This document shows, one piece after another, positions 55,527 through 64,000 of a DNA stretch of 64,000 nucleotides. Position numbers and translations under genes: made by a program. This DNA comes from Laburnicola sp. R22_1. Taxonomy: Eukaryota; Ascomycota; Dothideomycetes; Pleosporales; Didymosphaeriaceae. The notes beneath the pieces were generated by a model. It saw nothing but the letters and a program-made list of their open reading frames with translations, had not been told where the DNA came from and did not search any database. Within the stretch, counting starts at the first letter, position 1; each line of letters begins with the position of its first letter. The DNA lies in the NCBI GenBank assembly GCA_014281115.1, contig JACONQ010000003.1, positions 3,410,001 to 3,474,000 on the forward strand. The letters run 5' to 3'.

Positions 55527-56602
55527 AGGACGAGTTTTGTACCTTCTCCGACTGTATTCATCTCTCTATTGTTATTGCATTTTCGCGCGGCTCCAGCATA
55601 CCCAGGGCGTCGAGCGTTGTTGGCAGTCTACATTTTATTATTAAGCATATTCTTATTGGCATTGTTCTCGACGGCTGTCTCAGGTGGTGGACGGAGGAAC
55701 GGGCTCGGGGTGTGCCCTCATCAGGCAGCTTGCATACATGGCATGCGGGCAAATGACTTGCATCACGGAGCAGCGGGTGGGACGCATTTGCCGCATGCGC
55801 GCAGGTTGGCTTTGGCCCCGGCAGCGTGTTGCACCATTGTATGTGGGTGGTACCGTGGTAGCTAGAATCGAATCAGGCCGAGCAAGCGCCTTGTTAGCAG
55901 TTCAAAGTGGCACGTCATCCGCTTGCATGTTGCCGTGTCGTGTGATGCTGGTCGGGAGTAAGGCAGAAACAAGCAAGCAAAGCGTTCGTGCTAACCACGC
56001 CACATGCGTGCACTCTGTTAGCTTAGCACTCAGCACTACGGACGTCTAGAGGTTTTTAGGAGAGTGCGCCTGAGTGGTGGGCTTTTTGGTCCTGGGGTCG
56101 ACGGGAATGAATGCAGACGCGTGATTCTGAGCGGTCGCTGGGCTGCGACAAGGCAGGGTTACATGACAGCGCTCAAAGGCGGCCTCCGGGGCCTGGATGG
56201 CGAAAAGAAGGTGTTCATGTGTTCTGGAAGGCCGGGGCGAGCCATGAACCACGCGAACGGACGATGCCCTCGGCTGCTAGTGGATCCAGCACCGCGGCAC
56301 AGCACCGCGGTCACTTGGCTCGACGCGCAGCAACGGACCAAGCCCGTAGTAGCATCTATCCCTCTGTACCCTCTCCGCTCCTCCGCTCCGCAGTCTGCAC
56401 CCTCTGCCGCCTCCTCTCCATCTTTCCCCAATGACCGCCCCGAGCAGCCCTCTACGCCAGGGCCCTCTCCCAGCGCTACCTGCCCGCCGTCACCATCACC
56501 CTCTGGCCCCAGCCTAACCCGTAGCCCCAGCGCAACCGCCGCCTGTCTCTCCGCCTGCGCACCTCCACATCGCGCCCACCCCTCCAGCGCTTGTCCCCCG
56601 CC
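55527..56602. other. Upstream region of the creB-type gene; no gene seen
   Basis: About 1.1 kb. The final 250 bases (56345-56602) are C/T-rich and probably the transcribed leader. No motif-bearing ORF is visible. Confidence 0.45.
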
Positions 56603-59131
56603 ATGACTTCGTTCTTCGGCCGCCTCAAGGCCGGCTCGGTGAGTGGCGCACATTCCTCCTGCCTGCGTGCGCTGCGGCTGCAATGGCTAACACCCTGTGT
56701 GCCATCTAGGGTCCGGCCAGTCCAGCATCCAGCGCGCCGCCGGCGAAGAAGGACCCCAACGCCCCGCAGTTGACGCCGCTGGAGAAGCTGCTCGCCGACG
56801 CAGGGCCCGTACGCGGTGACGGCAGCGACAAGTTCTTCGGCTTTGAGAATGTAAGAGCCCGTCCGCGTCCATGTCCATGCCACCACCCATTGATACCTGA
56901 TTGCTAACGCCACAATTGCTCCAGTTTGGCAGCACATGGTAAATGCGATCCACCCAAAACCACTACAGCCGAACTTACACGTCGCCAGCTACTGCAACTC
57001 CATTGTTCAATGTCTATACTACTCAGTCCCGTTCCGGGAACAGGTCATCAACTTCCCCTCGCCATCGCCCCCAGAAGCTCTCGAGCGACCAGCGACCGGC
57101 CCCTTACCGCACCTGAACACCAACTTGCCATCCGAACCCAATGGCCATAACTCCACCCTATCTCCGAAAGGGAGGAATTCCTTCTCCAGCCCAAATACGA
57201 CCTTTCCAAGGAAGCCCGCAATCACGCCCGGCGGCACTATCAATCCCCAGGCTACCAAGCCGGAGGACAACAAGGATTCGCCCGAGTACAAGAAGAAGCA
57301 GGCGTTGGCAGCAGGACCCGTGTTGAGCATGAACTACGAGAACTCCAAAGCCTACGGCATGTCGGAATCGCTCTTTAGTGCACTCAAGGACATATTCGAG
57401 GCGGTAATAGCTCACAGGTCACGTATCGGCGTCGTCAGCCCGCAAAGATTCCTCGAGATCCTTCGACGGGAGAACGAGATGTTCCGCACTCCAATGCACC
57501 AAGACGCGCACGAATTCCTGAACTTGTTACTGAACGAAGTGGTGGAGAATGTGGAGCACTTTTCGAAGTCGCGGGCACTTGAAGTCAACAATAAAGACAA
57601 CAATGACAGCGTAACGCTTCAATCCACTACCATACTGGATCCGTCTTCGACGCATTCTAGCAGCATAGGTTGGGTGCACGAATTGTTCGAAGGCACCTTG
57701 ACGTCCGAGACGCGATGTTTGACATGCGAGAACACTTCTCAGCGAGACGAGGCGTTCTTGGATTTGTCTGTGGATCTAGAGCAACACTCCTCGGTAACCA
57801 GTTGTCTACGGAAGTTCTCGGAAGAAGAAATGCTTTGCGAGCGCAACAAATTCCACTGTGACAACTGCGGTGGTCTGCAGGAAGCGGAGAAACGCATGAA
57901 GGTCAAGCGCTTGCCGAGAATCCTTGCTCTGCACCTCAAAAGATTCAAGTATACCGAGGATCTGCAACGATTACAGAAGCTATTCCACCGCGTTGTTTAC
58001 CCGTACTATCTCCGATTATTCAACACGACGGATGATGCTGAAGATCCAGATCGACTCTACGAGCTGTACGCCGTGGTCGTTCATATCGGAGGCGGCCCGT
58101 ACCACGGACACTACGTATCGATAATAAAGACTCAAGATCGTGGGTGGCTATTGTTTGACGACGAAATGGTGGAACCAGTGGACAAAGCGTATGTGCGACG
58201 CTTCTTCGGCGGCGAGGACCAGCTAGCATGCGCATACGTACTTTTCTACCAAGAAACGACCGAAGAAGCGATGATGAAAGAGCAAGAGGCAGAAAATCTC
58301 GCAGCCGCCAAGCAAGCCGACGAAGTCACCACGGACCCCATAGCCGTCACGACGCCCAAAGCCAACGGCGGTCTTTCAAACGGCCACGCAACGCTGATGG
58401 CGACAACCCCCACGGTAGAAAAAGACGACGCATTCACCAGCCTCGGCCACGCCATGACGGCGCCACCGATCCCCACTACTACATCGGACCACACAACCAC
58501 CGCACTCGACCACATCACGACCAACCTCCCCATCCTCGGCACCCGAAAAAGCAACCTCCAATCCAAAAAGGAGAAATCCGAACGCGCAAAAGAAGAGAAG
58601 GAGCGCAAGGCTGCGGAAAAAGAACTCGAGAAGCAAGCTAAGGCGAAGCGCAAGGAAATGGATACCCAGCGGCGCGATATGTTTCGCAAGCAGGAGGAGG
58701 AAATGCGGTTGGCGCTTGCGGCGAGCGTGGCGTCTGCTACCGAGGAGAGTAGGAAGAGGGGTGGTGGTCAGCTGCAGCAGCAGCATGCTGAGGGCGGCGC
58801 CGGCGTAGATCCGGAGAAGGAGAGGGAAAAGGAGAGTGAGGCGAGGCTTGGGAATGGGTTTGCGGGTTTGAGGAGCGGGAGAGCTGGGGGGTTGAGTCGG
58901 TTTAGGCATTCGAGTATGAGTTTGAGGCATAGGAATAGGTTTTGGTCGGGGGGGAGGGATAGGGAGGAGGGGCATGGGGAGGGGACGCCGCCAACGCCGG
59001 GGTTGCCGCCGGGGGTGCCGGTGGGTGGGGAGGGGGATGCGGGCACGGGAGGGGGTGGGGAGAAAGAAAAGGAGAAGGAGAAGAAGAATCGGTTTAGTTT
59101 GGGGAGGAAGAAGTCGACTTTTCATCTTTGA
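56603..59131 (+). CDS. creB: CreB-type ubiquitin-specific protease (USP12/46 family)
   Basis: Exons: 56603-56638, 56710-56850, 56925-56938, 56989-59131 (777 residues). The start is [12 protein letters not shown]; exon 2 gives [20 protein letters not shown] and ends DKFFGFEN. The 14-base third exon codes FGST and the first two bases of the nucleophile Cys64, completed in exon 4 ([20 protein letters not shown]). Further USP features are [20 protein letters not shown], a zinc finger (TRCLTCEN ... [13 protein letters not shown]) and the His box ([20 protein letters not shown], His438, and [12 protein letters not shown]). The tail has a Lys/Glu-rich coiled coil (about 620-680) and a G/R-rich low-complexity part ending [13 protein letters not shown], as in Aspergillus CreB. 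CreB removes ubiquitin with the WD-repeat partner CreC and supports carbon catabolite repression (family knowledge); the partner gene is not in the window. Confidence 0.94.
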
Positions 59132-59426
59132 GGTTGACGGCTGGTGGTGTTGCTGGTATATTGTTATCTGCGGCGGGATGTTGGATGGAGATACAACCGT
59201 ACCGTCGCGCGGGTAGGCTATGGCGGCATTGTCGGAATGGGAATTGTATACTTTTGCGCTGGTGGGGAGGGGAATTATTTGTGTATATTGATTGAATTGC
59301 TTTGTCTTGTTGGGTGGGTGTTTGCGAAAAGGGGGGTTGGGAAAAGTGGAAAGGCTAAAGGGATGGCTGAGGGAAAAAAGGCATCTTTTGTCTTTTGTCT
59401 CTCTCTCTCTCTGTGTGTGTGTGTAT
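59132..59426. other. 3' region of the creB-type gene
   Basis: Non-coding, T/G-rich. It ends in a (CT)n(GT)n microsatellite (59397-59424) directly before the short retroposon. Confidence 0.5.
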
Positions 59427-59530
59427 TGAAGATCTTCGTCGTGTGGAGATTCTAACCAAGGTCGAGTCCGCACCATACACAGAGAGGCGTAAAACAGGAG
59501 GCACTAAAACCCAGTACCTAGCACACAGTG
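59427..59530 (+). mobile_element. Short SINE-like retroposon, copy 3 (104 bases)
   Basis: It runs from TGAAGATCTTCGTC to CACACAGTG, the same 104-base length and limits as copies 1 and 2. It is closest to copy 2. Left flank is a (GT)n microsatellite ending GTGTAT and right flank is TTACGTAG; no target duplication is visible, perhaps because the microsatellite changed. Confidence 0.82.
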
Positions 59531-59570
59531 TTACGTAGTTTTATCTAGTTGTGTATGTATATGTATATAC

Positions 59571-59676
59571 CAGGAAGAGAAACATCGCAGACCTTTTGGT
59601 ATACGGTGTATATACATATATTGTCCCTTACAGCGTTGTACCGTACACCAAAAGGTCTGCGATGTTTCTCTTCCTG
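59571..59676. repeat. Foldback (hairpin) repeat of 106 bases
   Basis: The left arm begins CAGGAAGAGAAACATCGCAG and the right arm is its inverse, ending TGTTTCTCTTCCTG. About 29 bases pair perfectly and similarity continues to about 40 with a few mismatches, around a 25-30 base AT-rich loop. TATAC/GTATA-like bases extend the pairing outward. It lies 40 bases after the short retroposon, and could be a small MITE or a strong RNA/DNA hairpin. Confidence 0.85.
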
Positions 59677-60746
59677 ATACATATATTGTAGTGTAAAACA
59701 TGTGGTTATAGGAATATGTTTGATTCTTTGTAGGGTTGTCGTGTAGTTCTGGTGTGGGGATTTTCTTTTCTGGGCGGGGGTTATAGTTATAGGGAGGGGA
59801 GGGTGGGGCGTGGTGTCGCTGGAGGTGGTGTGTGTGGGTGAGTAGTTGGTTGATGGGTATGTGTAGATGTAGATGTAGGAGATGGAGATGGAGATGGGGG
59901 TGTTAGGGGTGTTATGGTGCGTTGCGTTGCGTTGCGTTGTGTTGTGTTGCATGTAGGCAGCGAACGCGGTGCGGATGAGCTTGGGGTGAAAGTGGACGGG
60001 GTTAAGAGATGTAAGGAGTGTGGCTAGGGAGTTGGGGTGGATTGATGCGCTTATTGGTTGGTTGTAGGGCTAGAGGGGCATGTCTGCTGTGTTTGGTATT
60101 TGGTCTATGCATTGCGTTAGGTGGCATTGTTTTGCGTGGGATTTTGGGATGGATGGATAGAGCTGCTTTTTTTTGCGGAGGTAACTTTTTTCATAGAGGG
60201 ATTGGTGGGCTGTGTATGCTGTAAAGTGGCGTTTTCGTAAAGTGCTTTGGATTAGCAGAGGATGGAGGGTGTTGGGCTTTTTTAGGAAGGAAGCATTGAG
60301 TGGACTCAGTGGAGCGGCATTTTCTCGTGGTAATTATTTGAGATGGAAGGGAAGGGTGCTAGTGCAGTTATGAAGGTATGTGTGGGAGATTGGCTGTGCA
60401 CAGAATGTATTGGTATGTTGTACATTGCTTTAGATGTCGTCTTCTTTCCGTTCACTCCCGAGCGGTGTGATGGCATTACGTGTCCGCAGCGGCTTCCACA
60501 GTCGTCGCACGTGAATTGAACAGCTCCTAGAAGAGCCGCGCCATCCTAGGCTACATGTATCTGATCTTGTGCGGTAGTGATGCCCTATCGTTGTACCGCG
60601 TCCAAGCTCATGTTGCGCTTCTCCCAGCCTGACCTTGTGTGCAACTTCCCAACCAATATACCTCCCCACGCACGATATTCCTTTTTTCTGTATGCAGAGG
60701 TCAATGAATACAGACGGGACGGATGTCGCCTTGCGGTCGTGCGAGG
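59677..60746. other. Intergenic with simple repeats; no gene seen
   Basis: G/T-rich sequence contains (GATGGA)n near 59880-59897, (GCGTT)n turning into (GTGTT)n at 59921-59949 and T-runs. ORFs here have no motifs. Confidence 0.5.
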
Positions 60747-61328
60747 TCAACCGAATATGAGGAGGTAGATGATCATGGCGGTGTCGATGAACATGAGCGG
60801 TACTGCGTTGGGATCAGCTAGCTGCTCATCATCGTCATGTATTCGAATTGTTGAGATAGAGTGCTCGTGTCCTCGCCTGCCTCCGAATGACTTTAGGGTG
60901 GGGTTCTGCGGTTACGTACTACGCGTCAGTGTCCGCACCGAAGAGACTAGGTTGATGAGGCGGGCTTTTACGCCGTCATCGCGGGCGCCGCCGAAGCCGG
61001 GGTCCGCTGAGGTTGTCCAGCCGACTATAATTCTCAGTCAGCCATCTGTTTCGTTGTTCGTTGTGCCGAAGGTCTTTGGAAGGCCATGTCGCGTGCGGGG
61101 AGCTCCGTCGCAAGCGAAAAGCGGAGAGATGATGCATGCACAGCGCACACGGCGACGACCGGTGGGAGCATGACAGGACGTACTGCGAGCGAGGAAGCGG
61201 TCTTCGGAGAGGATTGCGATTGCGTTTATGAGGAGGACGGACTCTGCGATGGTCAGTATGTCAGAAAGCGTTGGGGTGGGAGAGGGCGAAATACGATAGA
61301 GCAATCCGCCCAAGCCGAAGAACAGCAT
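60747..61328 (-). CDS. YOS1: Yos1-like (IER3IP1 family) ER-Golgi transport protein, four small exons
   Basis: Minus-strand exons: 61328-61295 (34 bases), 61243-61184 (60), 61024-60920 (105) and 60802-60747 (56), giving 84 residues. The introns have GTATTT, GTACGT and GTACGT donors and AG acceptors, and every join keeps the frame. The protein reads MLFFGLGGLLYQ, SVLLINAIAILSEDRFLARI, GWTTSADPGFGGARDDGVKA, RLINLVSSVRTLTRIPLMFI and DTAMIIYLLIFG. The N-terminal hydrophobic segment, NAIAxLxEERFLxxIGW-like motif, SVRTLTRIPL and the C-terminal membrane span are the Yos1/IER3IP1 hallmarks, and the length agrees with the family. Yos1 associates with Yip1 and Yif1 and is needed for COPII vesicle transport (family knowledge). 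The gene is transcribed away from the histidine kinase gene to its right. Confidence 0.92.
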
Positions 61329-62472
61329 TCCGAAAGGCGGTCTCAGAGGCGACGGTGCAGAAGGCGAGGTCTGAGTGTTTTGAGGCGATTGCAGCGGCGG
61401 CCGTGGATCGCTGCGTTGATGTTGCCTGGACGAGATGCCAGCTGTAGTTCCGATGCAGCATTCCGGACGCGATCACGTGAGCAACCAGGCGGGTCCGAGG
61501 GTGGACTCTCCATGTAGCATGTATTCCCTTCTACCAGTATCACTTGCCAATTGAAAGCAGCCAAAGTCACATTTCCTGCAGATATCAGGCCATTTCGGCG
61601 AGCTGGGCCGAGTTCGATGGTGAATGAATACGGGGGGCATGCCTGTGACGGTCCCTCGTCGATCTGGCCGCTCGGGATCGATGCTGGGCATCGCTATACA
61701 AGAGGAGATGCGCATAGCTTCGTTTTCGTTTCTAACCCCACGACTCCCAGCTCGGGCGCTGCGGTACCGTCCGGCCTCAGCGCCATTCCGGTGAGCAACA
61801 TCGAATGAAAGACAGCGGACACTACGCCAACTCCAGCCTCGCTCCTGCCCCACGTGTCTCTGACTCACTGATCATCGATTAGCATCCGCAAGCGACGTCA
61901 TAGTTTCCACCCCCTCGCCTCGCCAAAACACTTGTCTCGAACGCTTTCGGCTTTGCAGCGCCGTCGATTCTCCCTAGGCGACAACTCACCAATCCTCCTT
62001 CCGTTCCTCTTTCCGTTCCTCCTTCCGTTCCTCTTTGCGTTCCTCCTTCCGTTCCTCTTTCCGTTCCTCCTTCCATTCCTCCTTCAACTTGTCATCCTTT
62101 CTGCCACTCTGCGTCTACTAGACAGCGGAAGATAATCAATCTCATGCGCGAAACAGCTGCCAAGCGACGAGTCTAGCCTCTAGGCCAACCTGACCCCATC
62201 GATCGACACCCGGTCCATCTAGCTCCAACCGACGCATGTCGCCAAAGCCACAAAACGTCCCCGGCCCGCCCATCGCGCACGACGTTTCTCTGATTTTCTC
62301 TTCTTTGGTTCTGCACGCTTTCCGCGTACGCATTGGCTGGTTTCCATGGTTTTCGACTTAGTGTTTATTGCACGTTTGCATACCATACCGGAGTCGAGGC
62401 GTCTTGGCCGGGCCCGATGCACATCTAGACCTTTGCCCGACAACTCGTACAGCTGTTCGGGAGTTACCTTTA
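61329..62472. other. Divergent promoter region between YOS1 and the histidine kinase gene
   Basis: There is no supported gene. It contains a 12-base minisatellite (separate entry) and C/T-rich leader-like sequence before the kinase ATG. Confidence 0.45.
61995..62086 (+). repeat. 12-base minisatellite, about 7.5 units
   Basis: Units of CCTTCCGTTCCT alternate with CTTTCCGTTCCT, with one G and one A variant. The alternation of CC and CT at the unit start implies a 24-base higher-order unit. It lies about 400 bases upstream of the kinase ATG. Confidence 0.92.
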
Positions 62473-64000
62473 ATGGTCATGATGGAAAATGAAACTGTGC
62501 ACGGCGGGTACTTCAGTCTGGAGGGCAGCTCTGATGCACACACACCCGGCTCGATTCAAAGCGATGGCCCCATGTCGTTGGAGCTACTCTCGACGACTCC
62601 GTCGCCCACCATGGCAGCTTTGACCGCACTACAGTACCTGCCGATTCCTCTTCTCGTACTGTCGTCGGATACCACGGTAATGCTTGCTAACGAAGCAATG
62701 GGTCGTCTTCTGGGACTCGATTTTGAGTCTACTGCTGCAGCAGGCTTGACTGTAACAGACGCACTTCTCGGCAAGAGCATAGCTGAGCTTGGAGTTGATA
62801 TACTTCAAAATGGCTCGGCTATGCTGGTGTCGTGGGAGGTTGGCTATCACCAATGAGGCAAACACCGACACATAATTGCTGACAACACATCAGGATTTCC
62901 TCCGCTCCGTCGTCAACGGTGCAGCTACCGAGAGCGACGCACAACTTTCTAGTGAAGACCGGCCTCAAACGAGCGGTGGTAGCACGCCCACTTGCTCTAC
63001 CATTGGTCCAGATGGAGTCGAGACAGCTCCTAGACTGCCACGACTTAGTAGTCACAACCTCACTAGAGCTACCGTACACGATGTTTCGGTGGACGTGGTC
63101 ATATCTCCAGTCGGTCGAAACGGCACTCGCTCCGAGCCACGGTCATCCAAGTACTCTTTGAGCGACAATGCCCTCCAAGCTACAATGATCATCTCTCTAT
63201 GGAGTATTGAAGACACCCATTATTATACCCTGACGTTTACCAGTACCCAAACAGTTGACGCGGAGCATACGTCGCTGCCCTCGAGTCGCCTCGTAACTAG
63301 GTCAACAACGACTGTCAACCTAAATAAATTCCATAGCTCAGGTTCTAGCTCATCCTCAGGAAATAGATCGGGCACAAGCTCAATTTCGACGTCCCAGGCT
63401 GTAACACCTACCTTCCAAGCTCCCGAATTTCCACCTCGCGGTCCACCGCTCAAGGCGAAAAGTAATCTTTCTATATCCGCTTCTATATTCCAAAAAGCTT
63501 CGCAAATGAAGGATGCCATATTGAATTCTATCAGCATGCCAGCTTACGGTTTGTATCCAGGTGTCCTGTCATTGGTTCTCGAATGCTAACATGGATGCAG
63601 CAATGTGGCATGATGAAAGCTTTGGCATTCCGAATAAGGCGATACTGCAGTTAGCACGAGATGATAGCACATACAATGCATCCGATCAGAGAGCCTTCCT
63701 ACGTCGAGTCGACCTTTGGACAGAAAATTTCCAGCGCAAGCTGGACGTGGACGAGTTTCCGATTATGGAGCTATGCCGCAGCCGACAACCCTTCGACGGA
63801 TGGCGTGTGGCAATGCGCAACTCTGTCACTGGGGCACCGCTTGCTTTCGAAGTCACCGGTCAACCAATTACTCATGACGTGACAGGAGAGTTCCTGGGTG
63901 GAATCGTCATCTTCAAAGATGTGACCCAGTATGCTAATCAAATTGCGGAACAGGTACACGAAAACGAAATACAATTCGAAGCCATAACCAATACCATACC
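62473..64000 (+). CDS. PAS-domain sensor histidine kinase, N-terminal part (continues beyond window)
   Basis: Exons: 62473-62838, 62894-63548, 63601 to beyond 64000. Candidate ATGs are 62473, 62479 and 62482 (MVMMENETVHGGYFSLEGSS). Donors are GTTGGC and GTTTGT, acceptors CAG; the second intron has a CTAAC branch site. Residues about 45-110 form a PAS-like fold (MAALTALQYLPIPLLVLSSD; MLANEAMGRLLGLDF). A Ser/Thr-rich stretch follows, then a second PAS region (YAMWHDESFGIPNKA; WRVAMRNSVTGAPLAFEVTG; GGIVIFKDVTQYANQIAEQV), ending in the linker NEIQFEAITNTIP, which in such kinases precedes another PAS domain and the HisKA/HATPase/receiver domains. The kinase core is not in the window, so the assignment rests on the N-terminal layout typical of fungal hybrid kinases (Fos-1/TcsA-like, tentative). 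Confidence 0.8.

Noticed and set aside
58376..59476. 366-residue minus-strand ORF over the CreB-type gene
   Set aside because: It overlaps the confirmed coding exon and reads as low-complexity Pro/Leu sequence.
1..64000. CRISPR arrays, operons, ribosome binding sites and rRNA genes
   Set aside because: The gene structures are eukaryotic with spliceosomal introns; no spaced direct repeats or rRNA-like sequences were seen.

Overview
The window reads as nuclear DNA of a filamentous ascomycete, most likely a dothideomycete of the Pleosporales type (inference). The support is intron-poor genes with 47-60 base GT-AG introns and CTAAC-like branch sites, AT-rich blocks and CAA/CAG to TAA/TAG nonsense changes typical of repeat-induced point mutation (RIP), Fot1/pogo, Tc1, MULE and Ty1/copia elements, and fungal single-copy genes such as creB-type ubiquitin protease, LCL3, YOS1, an LSD1-type demethylase with an HMG box and the arginine-specific carbamoyl-phosphate synthase large subunit.

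The left third (about 1-16.5 kb) is an accessory, transposon-invaded region. After a truncated MDR oxidoreductase at the edge, an F-box-like gene is split by an intact pogo-type transposon. A complete Ty1/copia element with 206-base LTRs and 5-base target duplications follows. A multi-membrane-span protein gene is then interrupted by a non-coding element with very long terminal inverted repeats, and an intact Tc1-type DD34E transposon comes next. Bordering this region (16.5-19.8 kb) is a large PNP_UDP-ankyrin fusion of the kind found in fungal NLR-like proteins, but without a nucleotide-binding domain.

From 20.8 to 34.4 kb the window carries an old-yellow-enzyme oxidoreductase, an AT-rich RIP-like block, an IQ-motif protein, a 1742-residue LEA-like protein with 15 tandem DUF3659-type repeats, and a small membrane ORF. 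A second transposon cluster (34.9-39.6 kb) holds a pogo fragment, a RIP-killed pogo element, and a MULE inserted exactly at the edge of that pogo element. It ends about 130 bases upstream of an SRR1-like gene.

From 39.8 kb to the end the DNA is mostly conserved housekeeping: SRR1-like protein, a small S/G/Y/N-rich protein, a zinc alcohol dehydrogenase, carbamoyl-phosphate synthase, Lcl3 nuclease, LSD1-type demethylase, CreB-type deubiquitinase, Yos1 and the start of a PAS-containing histidine kinase. These genes do not form an obvious pathway. 

The most unusual item is a 104-base dispersed repeat present three times in the same orientation. Two copies are bounded by perfect 14- and 15-base target-site duplications, so it behaves like a very short SINE-like retroposon. 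Coordinates of spliced genes span first to last coding base; exon limits are in the evidence text.
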